DNA from: Rhodopseudomonas palustris
Lineage (GTDB): Bacteria > Pseudomonadota > Alphaproteobacteria > Rhizobiales > Xanthobacteraceae
Assembly: GCF_003591005.1 (NCBI RefSeq)
Contig: NZ_QYYD01000007.1
Location: forward strand, 62,001-126,000
DNA length: 64,000 bases
Direction of reading: 5' to 3'
Below, one piece after another: positions 48,927-60,147 of the stretch (the first letter of the stretch is position 1; each line of letters starts with the position of its first letter). The notes beneath the pieces were generated by a model. That model was given only the letters and a program-made list of their open reading frames with translations. It was not told the origin of the DNA and searched no databases. A program made the translations under genes and the position numbers.

Positions 48927-49365
48927 GCCATTGTTCTCGTTGTTGCGCCGATGGCAACATTGCCGGCGCACGCTGTCAAATGCCGGACCGGCCGACGGTT
49001 CCAGCGCCGCCACGGATTATCTAATGGCTGGTAATTAGTTAGGGTGCGAGTTGTAGTGCAGCGAAGTAAGCGTTTCCTGGATCGACCGCGCGCCGCCGAA
49101 CGCACGCAGCGGGTTGACACTTTTCGTCAGCTTTACCCGACACCTCGCGGCGGTCTCAAGCGCAGCCGACTCGAGGTCCTGACGAAAACTGTCCGCTCGA
49201 CGTGACAAGCGTGAAATCGCGCGCGCTATACCCGGTTTGTGGTTTGCCGCCTGCAAATGCAGCCCAATATCAGTCGCAACGAGCGCACGCGGCGACTCAC
49301 TTTCGATCAAGATGATCGATCTCGTCAGATTCGCCCCCAGCTCGGCTCGAACGGAGATCCTAGCG

Positions 49366-49476
49366 ATGAAGATGTCCCATTTCGCCAATTTCGTGCTGAT
49401 GATCGTCGGCGGCGCCGCGCAGGAAGTCGCCCATGCGGTGAAGCGCCGCTTCGGCGGCGAGACGCGGGAGAAGTAA
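49366..49476 (+). CDS. Possible 36-residue membrane-anchored small protein
   Basis: MKMSHFANFVLMIVGGAAQE then VAHAVKRRFGG: a short hydrophobic helix followed by a basic tail. GGAG lies about 10 bases before the ATG. There is no homology that I recognise. It stands alone in the 760-base gap between the BchO-like and CysZ-like genes, which otherwise holds only a repeat. Small size means chance cannot be excluded. Confidence 0.35.
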   Translation: MKMSHFANFVLMIVGGAAQEVAHAVKRRFGGETREK

Positions 49477-49502
49477 GCGCGTCGGTAAGCACTCACAGAG
49501 GC

Positions 49503-49643
49503 GTCATGCGCGGGCTTGATCCGCCTGCGCGGCCGTAGCCGCTTCAGCGCGGCGAAGGCCCGCGCATCCATCGCGCGTGAAGGCGGCTGCTGAAAAGCGT
49601 GTTGCAAACGGGATGGATGGCCGGGTCAAGCCCGGCCATGACG
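49503..49643. repeat. Palindromic intergenic repeat, long family A variant 2
   Basis: GTCATGCGCGGGCTTGATCC, the extra block CGCCTGCGCGGCCGTAGCCG, then GGGTCAAGCCCGGCCATGAC. It is close to 47819-47957. Confidence 0.88.
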
Positions 49644-49687
49644 GGTCTTTATGAGGAGGCGTGCGTGGCCGGATCGCTGCCGCTTCC

Positions 49688-50437
49688 TCAGCTCATCGTC
49701 ACCCGCCGCCGTTCGTCCGACGCGATCACTTCCGGGCGGGAGCCGGACAGGCGTTTGTGCAAATGGACCATGAAGGCCATGCCGAACAGCGGGGTCGCCA
49801 GATTGACGATCGGGATCGACACGAAGGCGGCGATGATCAGGCCGCCGATGAACACCGTGGTGGCGTTGTCGCGCCGCATCGCTTTGGCCTCGGCGGCGGG
49901 ACGAAACCGCATCGCCGCCAGCTCGAAATATTCACGGCCGAGCAGCCAGCCGGTGGCGACGAAGAACACGATGACGCCGACCCCTGCGAACAGCAGGAAC
50001 GGCAGCGCGACCAGATACACCAGAATGGTCAGCAGCGCGGTCTTCAGCGTCTCGATCAGCGCGACGCCGACCGGCAGCGCCACACCGGGCTGCTCGTTCG
50101 GATAGTAGGCGCGCTCGACGTGCTCGGCCGCCTCGTCGACGAAGATGCCGGCGACCAGCGAGGTCACCGCCGGCATCAGGAACACAGCGCCGACCACGAT
50201 GCCGAGCCCGGCCGCGATTGAGATCACCCAGGAGAAAATGTGCAGCGGCGTCTGGAAGCCGCCGAGCGCAGCTTCGGCCCACAGCTCGCTGGAGGTCGCG
50301 CCCCAGCTCAGCAGCCGCTGCAGCCCGACCGCCGCCACCGCGATCAGCGCCAGTGCGAAGCCGATCGAGCGCCACAGAATGGAGCGCATCGGCGGCGACA
50401 GAATCTGGGTCAGCGCCTTGATGGCGGCGTCGAGCAT
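49688..50437 (-). CDS. EI24/CysZ-like membrane protein
   Basis: 249 residues with four to five membrane segments (MRSILWRSIGFALALIAVAA, IFSWVISIAAGLGIVVGAVF, LKTALLTILVYLVALPFLLF, TVFIGGLIIAAFVSIPIVNL). MPAVTSLVAGIFVDEAAEHV and ATGWLLGREYFELAAMRF are the EI24 (PF07264) signatures. The family includes the sulfate transporter CysZ, but no sulfate-assimilation gene is adjacent, so the substrate is not assigned. ATG 50437 follows CGAGGAC. Confidence 0.87.
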   Translation of the reverse strand: MLDAAIKALTQILSPPMRSILWRSIGFALALIAVAAVGLQRLLSWGATSSELWAEAALGGFQTPLHIFSWVISIAAGLGIVVGAVFLMPAVTSLVAGIFVDEAAEHVERAYYPNEQPGVALPVGVALIETLKTALLTILVYLVALPFLLFAGVGVIVFFVATGWLLGREYFELAAMRFRPAAEAKAMRRDNATTVFIGGLIIAAFVSIPIVNLATPLFGMAFMVHLHKRLSGSRPEVIASDERRRVTMS

Positions 50438-50538
50438 TGGGAGTCCTCGTCCGAAACAGAGCTTCGAACAGGTAGAGGCGGCCGGAGTGTTCGGCAAGGG
50501 CGGGTAGGTTCGTCAGCCATTTGGCCATCGCCTCTCCC

Positions 50539-50625
50539 GTCATGCCCGGCCTTGTGCCGGGCATCCGCGCCCTGCTGAGTCAGGCGCAGGAAAGGCGTGG
50601 ATGGCGGGACGAGCCCGGCCATGAC
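50539..50625. repeat. Palindromic intergenic repeat, family A copy 4
   Basis: GTCATGCCCGGCCTTGTGCC at the left and GGGACGAGCCCGGCCATGAC at the right. It lies between aceK and the CysZ-like gene, both on the minus strand. Confidence 0.88.
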
Positions 50626-50688
50626 GGAGCCTGTGCGGGAGGTGCGGTTGGCTTGTCGATCGCTGACGTCAACGACGACGCAACGGAT

Positions 50689-52506
50689 CTACGCCCGCAG
50701 CCGCCGTGCCGCCGGGTAGTTCATCACCCGCGGCACCTTGCCGGCGCGCAGCGCCTGTTGCATGCCTTGCCAGTATTCGGCCTGCAGCAGTTCCGGATGC
50801 GCGTCGCGGAAGGCGCGGCGGAGCGAGGGGTCGTCGATGCGCAGGCCTTCGAGCATGTCGGAGGGGCGGAACACCACGCCATCCTCGAACGTGCTGCGCG
50901 GCGCGTCGGCGGTGCGGACCTTGACGGCGGTCAACGGCTCCACCGCGTCGTAATCGAACAGATACACCTTGCGAATGCGGCTGACGCCGTAATTACGACC
51001 GTCGAGGTCCTTGTTGAAGATATCCGCGGCGGCGTTGTTCTTAATGCAGTCGCCGAGATTGACCACCGCGGCGCGGGCGTCGTCCGGCTTCGCCGTGCCG
51101 AGATAGAGCGGCAGCGGCGTCAGCTTGATCTGCACGATCAGATGCCGGAACACCAGCGCGCCGCGCTCCATCGTCACCGTGCCGATGCCGGCCTCGAGCA
51201 GCTCGTCGAGCAGGTCCGGCGCAAACATGGTGCGGTCGAGCTTGACGTTGGAATAGATGATGTTGTCGAGCATCGAGCCGGCACGGTCGATCTCGTGCAC
51301 CAGATTGTATTTGCGCAGCACCGCGTCGAGGCCGTCGAAATAATCGAACTTGTAATCGTCGGTCGGATGGTCGCGGATGATCTTCAGCACATAGGCCGAG
51401 GACGGCATGGTGAAGGCGATCGCCACCGTGCCCTTGAAGCCCGGCGCGGTGGTGAGGCGTTCCTTGCTGCGCTGATGCTCGGCGAGGATCTCGGTCATCA
51501 CCGCGACCTTGCCGAGGTGGTGGAAGCCGATGCAGGAATATTGCGTGCCGAGCGGGCGCTTCGGCATCAGCTCGAAGAGCAGCCGCGCCAGCTCGTGATA
51601 ATGCGGGTTCGTGGCGTGGTAATTGGCCAGCGTCGACGAGAACGCGAATTGCAGCTCGTCGCTATCGGTCAGCACGGCGTCGACCACCAGGCCGTCATCC
51701 TCGTTGAGCAGCGCGATCAACAGCGGAATGCTGCGCATCGGCATGTCGCCGCGATCGCGCAGCTTGACGCGGCCGATCAGGCAGGCGCCGCGATTGCGGA
51801 AGAAGCCGGAGCGCGCGATCTCGATCCGCGCCGGCTCGCCGTCGCGTGGCCCAAGCGGCTCCAGCGCCGCCTCGATCGCCGCGGCGGCCAGCGCAGCGTC
51901 GCCGTCGAGATCGCGCCACGTCGCGTCCAGCCCCGCGCTCGCCAGGATATCGCGCACCACCGCCGGCCGGATCGGCAATGTCGTCACCGTGGTGTCGAGG
52001 ATCGGCGCCGCCGTCGCCGGCGGCCGCGCCGCCGGGCCGGAATCGTAGGACACCGGCCGCCATTCGTCGTCGACCAGCTTGCGGCGCAGCGAATGCCAGA
52101 ACGCGAACGCAAAGTCGGCCTCGTAGCGGCCGGCGATCGCCGCCAGCAGCTCGGCCTCGGCGCGCTGCCAGAGCTGCTCGTGCTTGACCAGCTCCGGCAG
52201 GCCGGCCTTCAGCGGCGGCACCAGCTGATCGATACAGGTGGTGTAGAGCCCGATGCGGATTTTTGACAGCCGCACCGTCAGCGCCCAGTCGCGCGCCTCG
52301 AACGCCGCCTTGGCGAGCGCCGGGATCCGCCGCGACACCGCGTAGTACTGATCGAACGCCGCCAGCACCACCCGCGCCAGAATGCGCGCCTGATCGTCCG
52401 GATCCTCGCCGCGCACCAGCGCATCGAGCAGATCGGCATCCGGCTCGGCGATGCGGATGGCGGAGTCGAGGTCGGCGGGGTCGAGCGGGTGCGCGGTGGC
52501 GGTCAT
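50689..52506 (-). CDS. aceK: Isocitrate dehydrogenase kinase/phosphatase
   Basis: 605 residues. It switches isocitrate dehydrogenase off and on by phosphorylation, steering carbon between the TCA cycle and the glyoxylate shunt. Matching blocks run the whole length: ILARVVLAAFDQYYAVSRRI, FAFAFWHSLRRKLVDDEWRP, APGFKGTVAIAFTMPSSAYV (ATP site), EIDRAGSMLDNIIYSNVKLD, NLGDCIKNNAAADIFNKDLD and YDAVEPLTAVKVR. It is slightly longer than E. coli AceK (578). ATG 52506 is chosen over one at 52554; neither has a strong ribosome site. No aceA or aceB is in the window, so it stands outside an ace operon. Confidence 0.96.
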   Translation of the reverse strand: MTATAHPLDPADLDSAIRIAEPDADLLDALVRGEDPDDQARILARVVLAAFDQYYAVSRRIPALAKAAFEARDWALTVRLSKIRIGLYTTCIDQLVPPLKAGLPELVKHEQLWQRAEAELLAAIAGRYEADFAFAFWHSLRRKLVDDEWRPVSYDSGPAARPPATAAPILDTTVTTLPIRPAVVRDILASAGLDATWRDLDGDAALAAAAIEAALEPLGPRDGEPARIEIARSGFFRNRGACLIGRVKLRDRGDMPMRSIPLLIALLNEDDGLVVDAVLTDSDELQFAFSSTLANYHATNPHYHELARLLFELMPKRPLGTQYSCIGFHHLGKVAVMTEILAEHQRSKERLTTAPGFKGTVAIAFTMPSSAYVLKIIRDHPTDDYKFDYFDGLDAVLRKYNLVHEIDRAGSMLDNIIYSNVKLDRTMFAPDLLDELLEAGIGTVTMERGALVFRHLIVQIKLTPLPLYLGTAKPDDARAAVVNLGDCIKNNAAADIFNKDLDGRNYGVSRIRKVYLFDYDAVEPLTAVKVRTADAPRSTFEDGVVFRPSDMLEGLRIDDPSLRRAFRDAHPELLQAEYWQGMQQALRAGKVPRVMNYPAARRLRA

Positions 52507-52610
52507 CGGTGGATGATGCGCCGGTTTGGCAGGCGGCAGCGTGATCTGACGCAAATCCCCGCTTCAGCGCCCGTCCGGAGGTGGCGTCAGGGCCGATTCG
52601 AAGTCTCGCC

Positions 52611-52683
52611 GTCATTGCGAGCGAAGCGAAGCAATCCAGACCCGCAAGCACCGAATGGATTGCTTCGCTTCGCTCGCAATGAC
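52611..52683. repeat. Palindromic intergenic repeat, family B copy 2
   Basis: GTCATTGCGAGCGAAGCGAA and its inverse end CGCTTCGCTCGCAATGAC. It is nearly the same as 46074-46145 and lies upstream of aceK. Confidence 0.92.
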
Positions 52684-52823
52684 AGAGGCTGCGTCGACCT
52701 GAGGGGCGCCGCAGGGTCGGCCGCCGGCTGGGAGCAGGGCTGATCGGGCTCGGTTGGCATAACGGCAACGTAACAGATCGGGTATCGCGGCGGAGTAGCA
52801 GGCGGATTGCTACTCGGCAGCGA

Positions 52824-52854
52824 TGTAGCCCGCATGAGCGCAGCGACATGCGGG
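52824..52854. repeat. Short palindromic element (CCCGCATG...CATGCGGG)
   Basis: TAGCCCGCATGAGCGCAGCG then ACATGCGGG. It is a short REP-like unit, of a kind common in Proteobacteria, just ahead of the small gene at 52874. Confidence 0.7.
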
Positions 52855-52873
52855 TGGTCCTGCCTTGGTATTC

Positions 52874-53161
52874 ATGCCGGGAGAAGCCGCGCGCGACAGC
52901 CAGAGCAGGTCGAGCCTACGCCACGCTTGGGAGGTGTTCGAGCGCCGTACGGGGCGACGGTCGACCAACGACGATCCGAGTAGATTCGAACGCATGTGGC
53001 TTTGCGTGTATGAAACAACCCCGGAGGCGTTCGGTAGCTGTCGGTGTTTCAATGTCGAGAACGAATTTCCGAGTACAGGTATTTCCGACGTTGCTACGAC
53101 CCTGTCGAATGTCCTTCTGGAGATCGAAGCGGAATTCAACGCGCGCAATAAATCGCGCTGA
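52874..53161 (+). CDS. Hypothetical 95-residue protein, atypical base composition
   Basis: The product contains SLRHAWEVFERRTGRRSTND, RFERMWLCVYETTPEAFGSC and SDVATTLSNVLLEIEAEFNA, a mixed sequence that reads like a folded protein rather than GC-rich noise. It has no known motif or signal peptide. The stretch is less GC-rich than its surroundings, suggesting a recent arrival. The stop is six bases from the stop of the convergent lepA. The start (ATG 52874) has no clear ribosome site. Confidence 0.42.
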   Translation: MPGEAARDSQSRSSLRHAWEVFERRTGRRSTNDDPSRFERMWLCVYETTPEAFGSCRCFNVENEFPSTGISDVATTLSNVLLEIEAEFNARNKSR

Positions 53162-53167
53162 CGCCCC

Positions 53168-54979
<1,812 letters not shown>

Positions 54980-55122
54980 GGCCGCGAGATAGCACCCGGA
55001 CTCCGGCCCGGCAAGGCGAACGGACGGCGCAACCGCCCGAAAAACCGCCGCTTTTGGCGTGCTTGACGGAGCCGGCGGAAGCGGATCATGTCCGCCGCGC
55101 CTGCCTCCAGCCCAGGGTCCGG

Positions 55123-56655
55123 ATGACTTCGCTTGCCACTTCCCGCGCGCCGTCGCTGATCGATCGCTGGACCGACGCGCTGCTCGATCCGAAGCGGCAG
55201 GAGCGCGCCGTGGTGCTGTCGCTGGCGGTTTATGCGGCGATCTGGACCGCCTACCGGACGATCGCCACCTGGCCGCGCGACGTCCATGCCGACGTCTCCG
55301 AGCTGTACGCCTGGTCGCGGCATCTGGCGTTCGGCTACGACAAGCACCCGCCATTCTCGGCGCTGGTCACCCGCGCCTGGTTCAGCGTGGTGCCGGTGTC
55401 GGACATTACCTTCCATCTGCTGGCGACCGTCAACATCGCGCTGACGCTGTACATCGCCTGGCGGACGATGCGGCGTTATCTCGCTCCCGAGAAGGCGCTG
55501 TTCGGGCTGGCGCTGCTGACCTTCATCCCGTTCTTCAATTTCATCGCGCTGAAATACAACGCCAATGCGGTGCTGTTGCCGCTATGGGCGCTGACCATCC
55601 ATTGCTTCCTGCGGGCGTTCGAGTCGCGCGGCTGGCTGTGGCCGGCGCTGGCCGGGCTGTTCGCTGGCTGCGCCATGCTGGGCAAATACTGGTCGATCGT
55701 GCTGATCGGCGCGCTCGGGCTCGGCGCGCTGCTGGATCCGCGGCGGGCGCGGTTCTTTGCGTCGCCAGCGCCGTGGCTGATGATCGTGGCGGGCGCGCTG
55801 GTGCTGGCGCCGCATCTGGCGTGGCTGGTCGAGCACCGGTTTCCTTCTTTCGCCTATGCGGCCGCGCATGAATCCGACGGCTTCGTGCATAACGCGCGCG
55901 ACACGCTTGGTTATCTCACCGGCTGCGTCGGCTATGCGGCGCTGGCGCTGATCGTTTGGGCGGCGCTGCTGCGGCCCACGCGCGCGGCGCTGGCCGAGAG
56001 CGCCTGGCCGGCCGATCCGCAGCGCCGGCTGATCGTCACCATTCAGGCGTTGTTGCTGGTCGGGCCGGCGCCGGTGGCGCTGCTGACCGGCGTGCGCGTC
56101 GTGCCGCTGTGGGCGATGCCGGCCTACACGCTGCTGCCGATCGTGCTGCTGTCATCGCCGCTGATCGCGGTCGGCGGCGACGCGCTGCGCAAGGTGCTGA
56201 TCGGCGCGGCCGCGCTGGCGCTGGCGATCCTGGCGGCGGCGCCAGGCGTCGCAGTGGCGATCCACACCACCAGCACGCCGGAGCCGTACGAATATGCCTC
56301 GCTGCTGGCGGGCGACATCGCGAAGCAATGGCAGCGCCACAGCACCCAGCCGATCGGAATGGTGGCCGGCGAGACGGTCCTGGCGTCCAATACGGCGTAT
56401 TACCTGCGCACCGAAACGCGGGCGTTCGAGACCGCGGATCCCACGGCACTGAAGGCGGAGATCACGGCGCGCGGCGGCGCGCTGGTGTGCTCGGCGGCCG
56501 ATCAGGCGTGCCTGGCGAGGGCCGAGCAGATCGTAGCCGGGCAGCAGCAGATCCTGCGCAGCAAGGTCTGGCTCAGCCGGCCGCTGTTCGGCCTCCCCGG
56601 CGGCACCGTCCAGGACGTGTTCTTCCTGGTGCTGCCGGAGGTGGCGGCCAAGTAA
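55123..56655 (+). CDS. GT39/ArnT-like membrane glycosyltransferase
   Basis: 510 residues with about ten membrane helices. [20 protein letters not shown] and [20 protein letters not shown] form the first periplasmic loop with the acidic residues and KHPP motif typical of PMT/ArnT-like (GT39/GT83) enzymes, which transfer sugars from polyprenyl phosphate carriers. The C-terminal third is a soluble periplasmic domain ([40 protein letters not shown]). The acceptor could be lipid A, glycan or protein and is not predictable here. ATG 55123 is preferred; the frame is open upstream to 55054. Confidence 0.88.
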   Translation: MTSLATSRAPSLIDRWTDALLDPKRQERAVVLSLAVYAAIWTAYRTIATWPRDVHADVSELYAWSRHLAFGYDKHPPFSALVTRAWFSVVPVSDITFHLLATVNIALTLYIAWRTMRRYLAPEKALFGLALLTFIPFFNFIALKYNANAVLLPLWALTIHCFLRAFESRGWLWPALAGLFAGCAMLGKYWSIVLIGALGLGALLDPRRARFFASPAPWLMIVAGALVLAPHLAWLVEHRFPSFAYAAAHESDGFVHNARDTLGYLTGCVGYAALALIVWAALLRPTRAALAESAWPADPQRRLIVTIQALLLVGPAPVALLTGVRVVPLWAMPAYTLLPIVLLSSPLIAVGGDALRKVLIGAAALALAILAAAPGVAVAIHTTSTPEPYEYASLLAGDIAKQWQRHSTQPIGMVAGETVLASNTAYYLRTETRAFETADPTALKAEITARGGALVCSAADQACLARAEQIVAGQQQILRSKVWLSRPLFGLPGGTVQDVFFLVLPEVAAK

Positions 56656-56667
56656 GCCCGTGAATTG

Positions 56668-56793
56668 GTCATGGCCGGCTCGTCCCGCCTGCGGGGCCGG
56701 AGCCCCTGCGGCGCGGCGAAGGCCCGGCCATCCACGCCTTTGCTGCGGATCGGCCGGGAAGGCGTGGATGCCCGCGACAAGCGCGGGCATGAC
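56668..56793. repeat. Palindromic intergenic repeat, family A copy 5 (long form)
   Basis: GTCATGGCCGGCTCGTCCCG at the left, an extra GC block (GCCTGCGGGGCCGGAGCCCC), and GACAAGCGCGGGCATGAC at the right. It separates the convergent GT39-type and ptsH genes. Confidence 0.88.
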
Positions 56794-56812
56794 GGAAGTC
56801 TAGGGAGTGAGC

Positions 56813-57139
56813 TTACTCTTCTTCGCCGAACTTGTTGGCCATCAGTTCGGCCAGCGCATCGACGGCTTCCCTGGCCTGCGGGCCGGTGGCCGAGAGGGTG
56901 ACGCTGGTGCCGATGCCGGCCGCCAACATCATCAGGCCCATGATCGAGGTACCGCCGACGGTTTCGCCATTGCGCGTCACCGTGATGTCGGCGTCGAACT
57001 TCTCGGCCATCTGCACGAATTTGGCCGAGGCCCGGGCGTGCAAGCCACGCTTGTTGGTGACAGGGATATCGCGGGAGATTCTGCCGGCGGGCGAGCCTGC
57101 CTGTGCGTCGGGCGCGGTCTGGGGCAGGTCTGCGGTCAT
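56813..57139 (-). CDS. ptsH: Phosphocarrier protein HPr
   Basis: 108 residues, with about 20 extra at the N-terminus compared with E. coli HPr. The EI-phosphorylated histidine is H34 in NKRGLHARASAKFV. S65 in GGTSIMGLMMLA is the site expected to be phosphorylated by HprK. With EIIA-Man and HprK just upstream, and no sugar permease, it belongs to the regulatory PTS of alphaproteobacteria. It is the last gene of a minus-strand cluster, 10 bases after the EIIA gene, so probably co-transcribed. Confidence 0.96.
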   Translation of the reverse strand: MTADLPQTAPDAQAGSPAGRISRDIPVTNKRGLHARASAKFVQMAEKFDADITVTRNGETVGGTSIMGLMMLAAGIGTSVTLSATGPQAREAVDALAELMANKFGEEE

Positions 57140-57149
57140 GTGTGCGCGG

Positions 57150-57551
57150 TCATTTGCCGGCCAGCACCCGGCTGGCGATGGTGACGTATTTGCGGCCGGC
57201 CTCCTGGGCCAGCGCGATCGCATCGGGAAGGGTGCGCTCCTCGCGGACCTTGGCCAGCTTCACCAGCATGGGCAAATTGATCCCCGCGAGCACTTCGACT
57301 TTTGGCCGGCTCATACAGGAGATCGCCAGGTTCGAGGGCGTGCCGCCGAACATGTCGGTCAGGATCGCCACACCATCCCCACTGTCGACACGATTCACCG
57401 CCTCAATGATGTCGCTCCGACACAGGTCGGCGTCATCCTCGGCGCCGATCGTGACGGCTTCGATTTGCTTTTGCGGCCCCATCACGTGTTCCAGCGCTGC
57501 CTTGAACTCGTCGGCAAGGCGCCCGTGGGTCACAAGTACCAGACCAATCAT
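57150..57551 (-). CDS. PTS EIIA component, mannose family
   Basis: 133 residues. MIGLVLVTHGRLADEF carries the phospho-acceptor H9 of the EIIA-Man fold; VAILTDMFGGTPSNLAI is the conserved GGTPSN loop; EVLAGINLPMLVKL follows. In alphaproteobacteria this single-domain protein accepts phosphate from HPr without serving a transporter and is linked to control of the ChvG/ChvI system and carbon metabolism. GAGGAG precedes ATG 57551. It lies between ptsH and hprK. Confidence 0.95.
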   Translation of the reverse strand: MIGLVLVTHGRLADEFKAALEHVMGPQKQIEAVTIGAEDDADLCRSDIIEAVNRVDSGDGVAILTDMFGGTPSNLAISCMSRPKVEVLAGINLPMLVKLAKVREERTLPDAIALAQEAGRKYVTIASRVLAGK

Positions 57552-57683
57552 CGGAAACTCCTCGCGGGCGCTTCTTGGGTGCACCGCGCGAACGGGTCAC
57601 TTTGACCATCCAGAGCCCCTATGCAAGGGGATCTTTGCGATTCACCCTTCGAGAAAGGGACAAACCGGGAACCAAGGACGGGT

Positions 57684-58205
57684 CTATTCAGTGACGATAG
57701 TGTGGCTCATATGGTTACCAAAATCCTTCCAACAATCGTCCAACGATGCCGCAGCCACGACACCCTCGGTCGTCAGGGCCGCCACCACCACGGGTAACGG
57801 ATCGTAACCGGCGCCGACCGGTAGCCGCGGCAGAAGGACGCCGCCGAGTTCGATCATCAGCGCCTCGGTCTCGGGCAGCCGTGCCGCATCGGCCGCTGCA
57901 AGGTCAACCACCAGGCCCACGGTAGCCTCTGTGGCGAAGTCGCAGCGGCGGATGCCGAGGCCGCGGATTTCGATCAGGCCCGCGAGCTCCGGCACCGGAC
58001 GAACCCACAGTCGGCCGTCGCGCGGTTCCAGAAAGACCCGGTCGTCGGCGATCAGTTCCGCGGGCGGGATCTGGCCGCTGCGGCCTGCGACGATCAGCCC
58101 GAAGGCGAGGCGGGACTTGCCGGAGCCGCTTGGACCGCGGATCAGCACGGCGCGCGCCCCGACCCTGACGGCCGAAGCGTGGACGCTGGGCGCCGCCGCA
58201 CTCAT
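57684..58205 (-). CDS. hprK: HPr kinase/phosphorylase, short alphaproteobacterial form
   Basis: 173 residues, only the C-terminal catalytic domain of the 310-residue Firmicute enzyme. The Walker A motif is RGPSGSGKS (residues 23-31), IADDRVFLEP supplies the acidic residues, and LIEIRGLGIRR is the HprK signature. It phosphorylates HPr on serine and can reverse this. The start overlaps the chvG stop by four bases, so expression is coupled to the sensor kinase. The lack of the N-terminal domain is normal for this class. Confidence 0.93.
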   Translation of the reverse strand: MSAAAPSVHASAVRVGARAVLIRGPSGSGKSRLAFGLIVAGRSGQIPPAELIADDRVFLEPRDGRLWVRPVPELAGLIEIRGLGIRRCDFATEATVGLVVDLAAADAARLPETEALMIELGGVLLPRLPVGAGYDPLPVVVAALTTEGVVAAASLDDCWKDFGNHMSHTIVTE

Positions 58206-60034
58206 GTCGAGGGAAGCCGGACCACGAAACGCGCCCCCGCGATGGTCGGCTCACCGTCCGCATCGCGCGGGCCGGGGCGGTTCTCGGCGCGGATCTTGCC
58301 ACCGTGGGCCTCGACGATCTGGCGGGAGATCGACAGGCCGAGGCCGGAGTTCTGGCCAAATCCCTGATGCGGCCGGTCGGTGTAAAAGCGCTCGAAGATC
58401 TTGTCGAAGGCGTCGTCGCGAATGCCGGGGCCCTCGTCATCGACCACGATCTCGATCTCGGTCTTGCGACGGCGGCAGACGATCTGCACCTTGCCGCCTT
58501 CGCAGGAGAACGACTGCGCGTTCGACAGCAGGTTGGAAATCACCTGGCCGAGCCGTGAATCATGGCCCGGCACCGAGAAGGTGTCGGTCGGCGGCCCCTC
58601 GAACCGGACTTCGACGGCCGCATGGGTGCCGAGCCGGGTCTCGTTGGCGACCAACGTCAGGGTCGTCAGCAGCCGGCGCAGGTCGACCGGCGCGGCATCC
58701 TGGCGCTGCAGTTCGGCGTCGAGCCGGCTGGCGTCGGAAATATCGGAAATCAGACGGTCCAGCCGCTTGACGTCGTGCTCGATCACCGCCAGCAGCCGGC
58801 CGCGGCTCTTCTCGTTCTTGGCCAGCGGCAGCGTCTCTACCGCGGAGCGCAGCGAGGTCAGCGGGTTTTTCAATTCGTGCGAGACGTCGGCGGCGAACGC
58901 CTCGATCGCCTCGATGCGGTTGTACAGCGAATCGGTCATGTCGCGCAGCGCGCCGGACAGATGGCCGATCTCGTCGCGCCGCGTGGTGAAGTCGGGGATC
59001 TCGACGCGGGCGCGGATGCGGCGGCGGACGCGCTCGGCGGCGTCGGCGAGCCGGCGCACCGGACCGGCGATAGTCGAGGCCAGCAGCACCGACAGCACGA
59101 ACATCACCACCGCGGCGACGCCGAACACTTTGAGAATCGCCAGCCGCTCGGCGGTGACCATCTGGTCGATATCGTCGCCCTGCGTCGACAGCATCAGGGC
59201 GCCGTGGATGGCGCGGAAGCGCTGCACCGGCACCGCCACCGAGACGATCACTTCGCCGCGCTCGTTGATGCGCACCATCGAGTTCTTCTGGCCCTTCAGC
59301 GAGTCGGCGACTTCCTGATAGCCGTTGCCGTTCTCCGGCCCGAGCTCGCGATACAGCGGCAGGTCGCCGCGGTTGAGCCAGGTGCGGATCGCGATCATGG
59401 CCCGCTCGACGACGCCGGGTTTCTCGATCGCCGGCGGTGGCAGTTCGAACCGCATCACGTCGCCGCGGCCATACAGGCTGCGGCTGTCGAGGATCAGCAC
59501 GCCATCGCGATCATAGATCCGAGCGCGTGTCTTGGTCGGCGAGATCAGCCGCCGCAACACCGGCGCGACGCGTTCCGGATTGATCGGAAAATCCAACACC
59601 GCATATTCGTCCGGCGGACCATAGGTCTCGCCGGGCTTGAGATCGAGCAACCGGTCCGGATCGATCGTGATGGTGTTGGTTTCGACCGTCGCCGACGCGG
59701 CGATGGCGCCGGCGATGATCTCGGCCTGCACCAGCAGGCTCTGGGCGCGGGCGTCGATCAGGCCGGCGCGGAATTGCGACAAATAGAGAATGCTGGTCGA
59801 CAGCGCCAGCAGGCCGGCGAGGTTGAGCGACAGGATGCGCCGCGTCAGGCTGGAGAAGCTCAGCGTGAAGAAGAATTGCCCGGCGCGCCGAAGCCAGACG
59901 AATGGGCGCCGCCACGGCGGCGCCGCCGCGACGACGTCATCCGGCTCGGGGATGTCGTCCCCGGCACGGTGGTCTTGATCAGGCGCGGTGCGATCCAGCA
60001 ATGGCCAAGCTGCCCGGATGTTGGCGATCAGCAA
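58202..60034 (-). CDS. chvG: Sensor histidine kinase ChvG (ExoS)
   Basis: 610 residues. A membrane helix near residues 66-88 (RILSLNLAGLLALSTSILYL), a large periplasmic sensor domain to about 300 and a second helix (LKVFGVAAVVMFVLSVLLAS) precede a HAMP domain. The phospho-acceptor is H386 in FAADVSHELKNPLTSLRSAV; the ATPase part has LGQVISNLLSNAQSF, DDEGPGIRD and NSGLGLSISRQIVEAHGGKI. ChvG senses acidity or envelope state and is held in check by ExoR in rhizobia; no exoR is visible here. TTG at 60034 is the only open start giving the full N-terminus and is not certain. Confidence 0.94.
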   Translation of the reverse strand: MLIANIRAAWPLLDRTAPDQDHRAGDDIPEPDDVVAAAPPWRRPFVWLRRAGQFFFTLSFSSLTRRILSLNLAGLLALSTSILYLSQFRAGLIDARAQSLLVQAEIIAGAIAASATVETNTITIDPDRLLDLKPGETYGPPDEYAVLDFPINPERVAPVLRRLISPTKTRARIYDRDGVLILDSRSLYGRGDVMRFELPPPAIEKPGVVERAMIAIRTWLNRGDLPLYRELGPENGNGYQEVADSLKGQKNSMVRINERGEVIVSVAVPVQRFRAIHGALMLSTQGDDIDQMVTAERLAILKVFGVAAVVMFVLSVLLASTIAGPVRRLADAAERVRRRIRARVEIPDFTTRRDEIGHLSGALRDMTDSLYNRIEAIEAFAADVSHELKNPLTSLRSAVETLPLAKNEKSRGRLLAVIEHDVKRLDRLISDISDASRLDAELQRQDAAPVDLRRLLTTLTLVANETRLGTHAAVEVRFEGPPTDTFSVPGHDSRLGQVISNLLSNAQSFSCEGGKVQIVCRRRKTEIEIVVDDEGPGIRDDAFDKIFERFYTDRPHQGFGQNSGLGLSISRQIVEAHGGKIRAENRPGPRDADGEPTIAGARFVVRLPST

Positions 60035-60147
60035 ATTTGTCGGCGCATGATCCGCTTCGAAACCCGGTCATGGGTTTCGGGATCATGCACCAGCATATCG
60101 CAGTGCGGCCGCGTCGTCAGGCTCCGAGCCCGACCAGGGCGGCCCGA

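Noticed and set aside
49035-49607. Minus-strand open frame of 190 codons
   Set aside because: It starts inside a family A repeat and has no domain or ribosome site; the sequence seems to be read-through of repeat and intergenic DNA.
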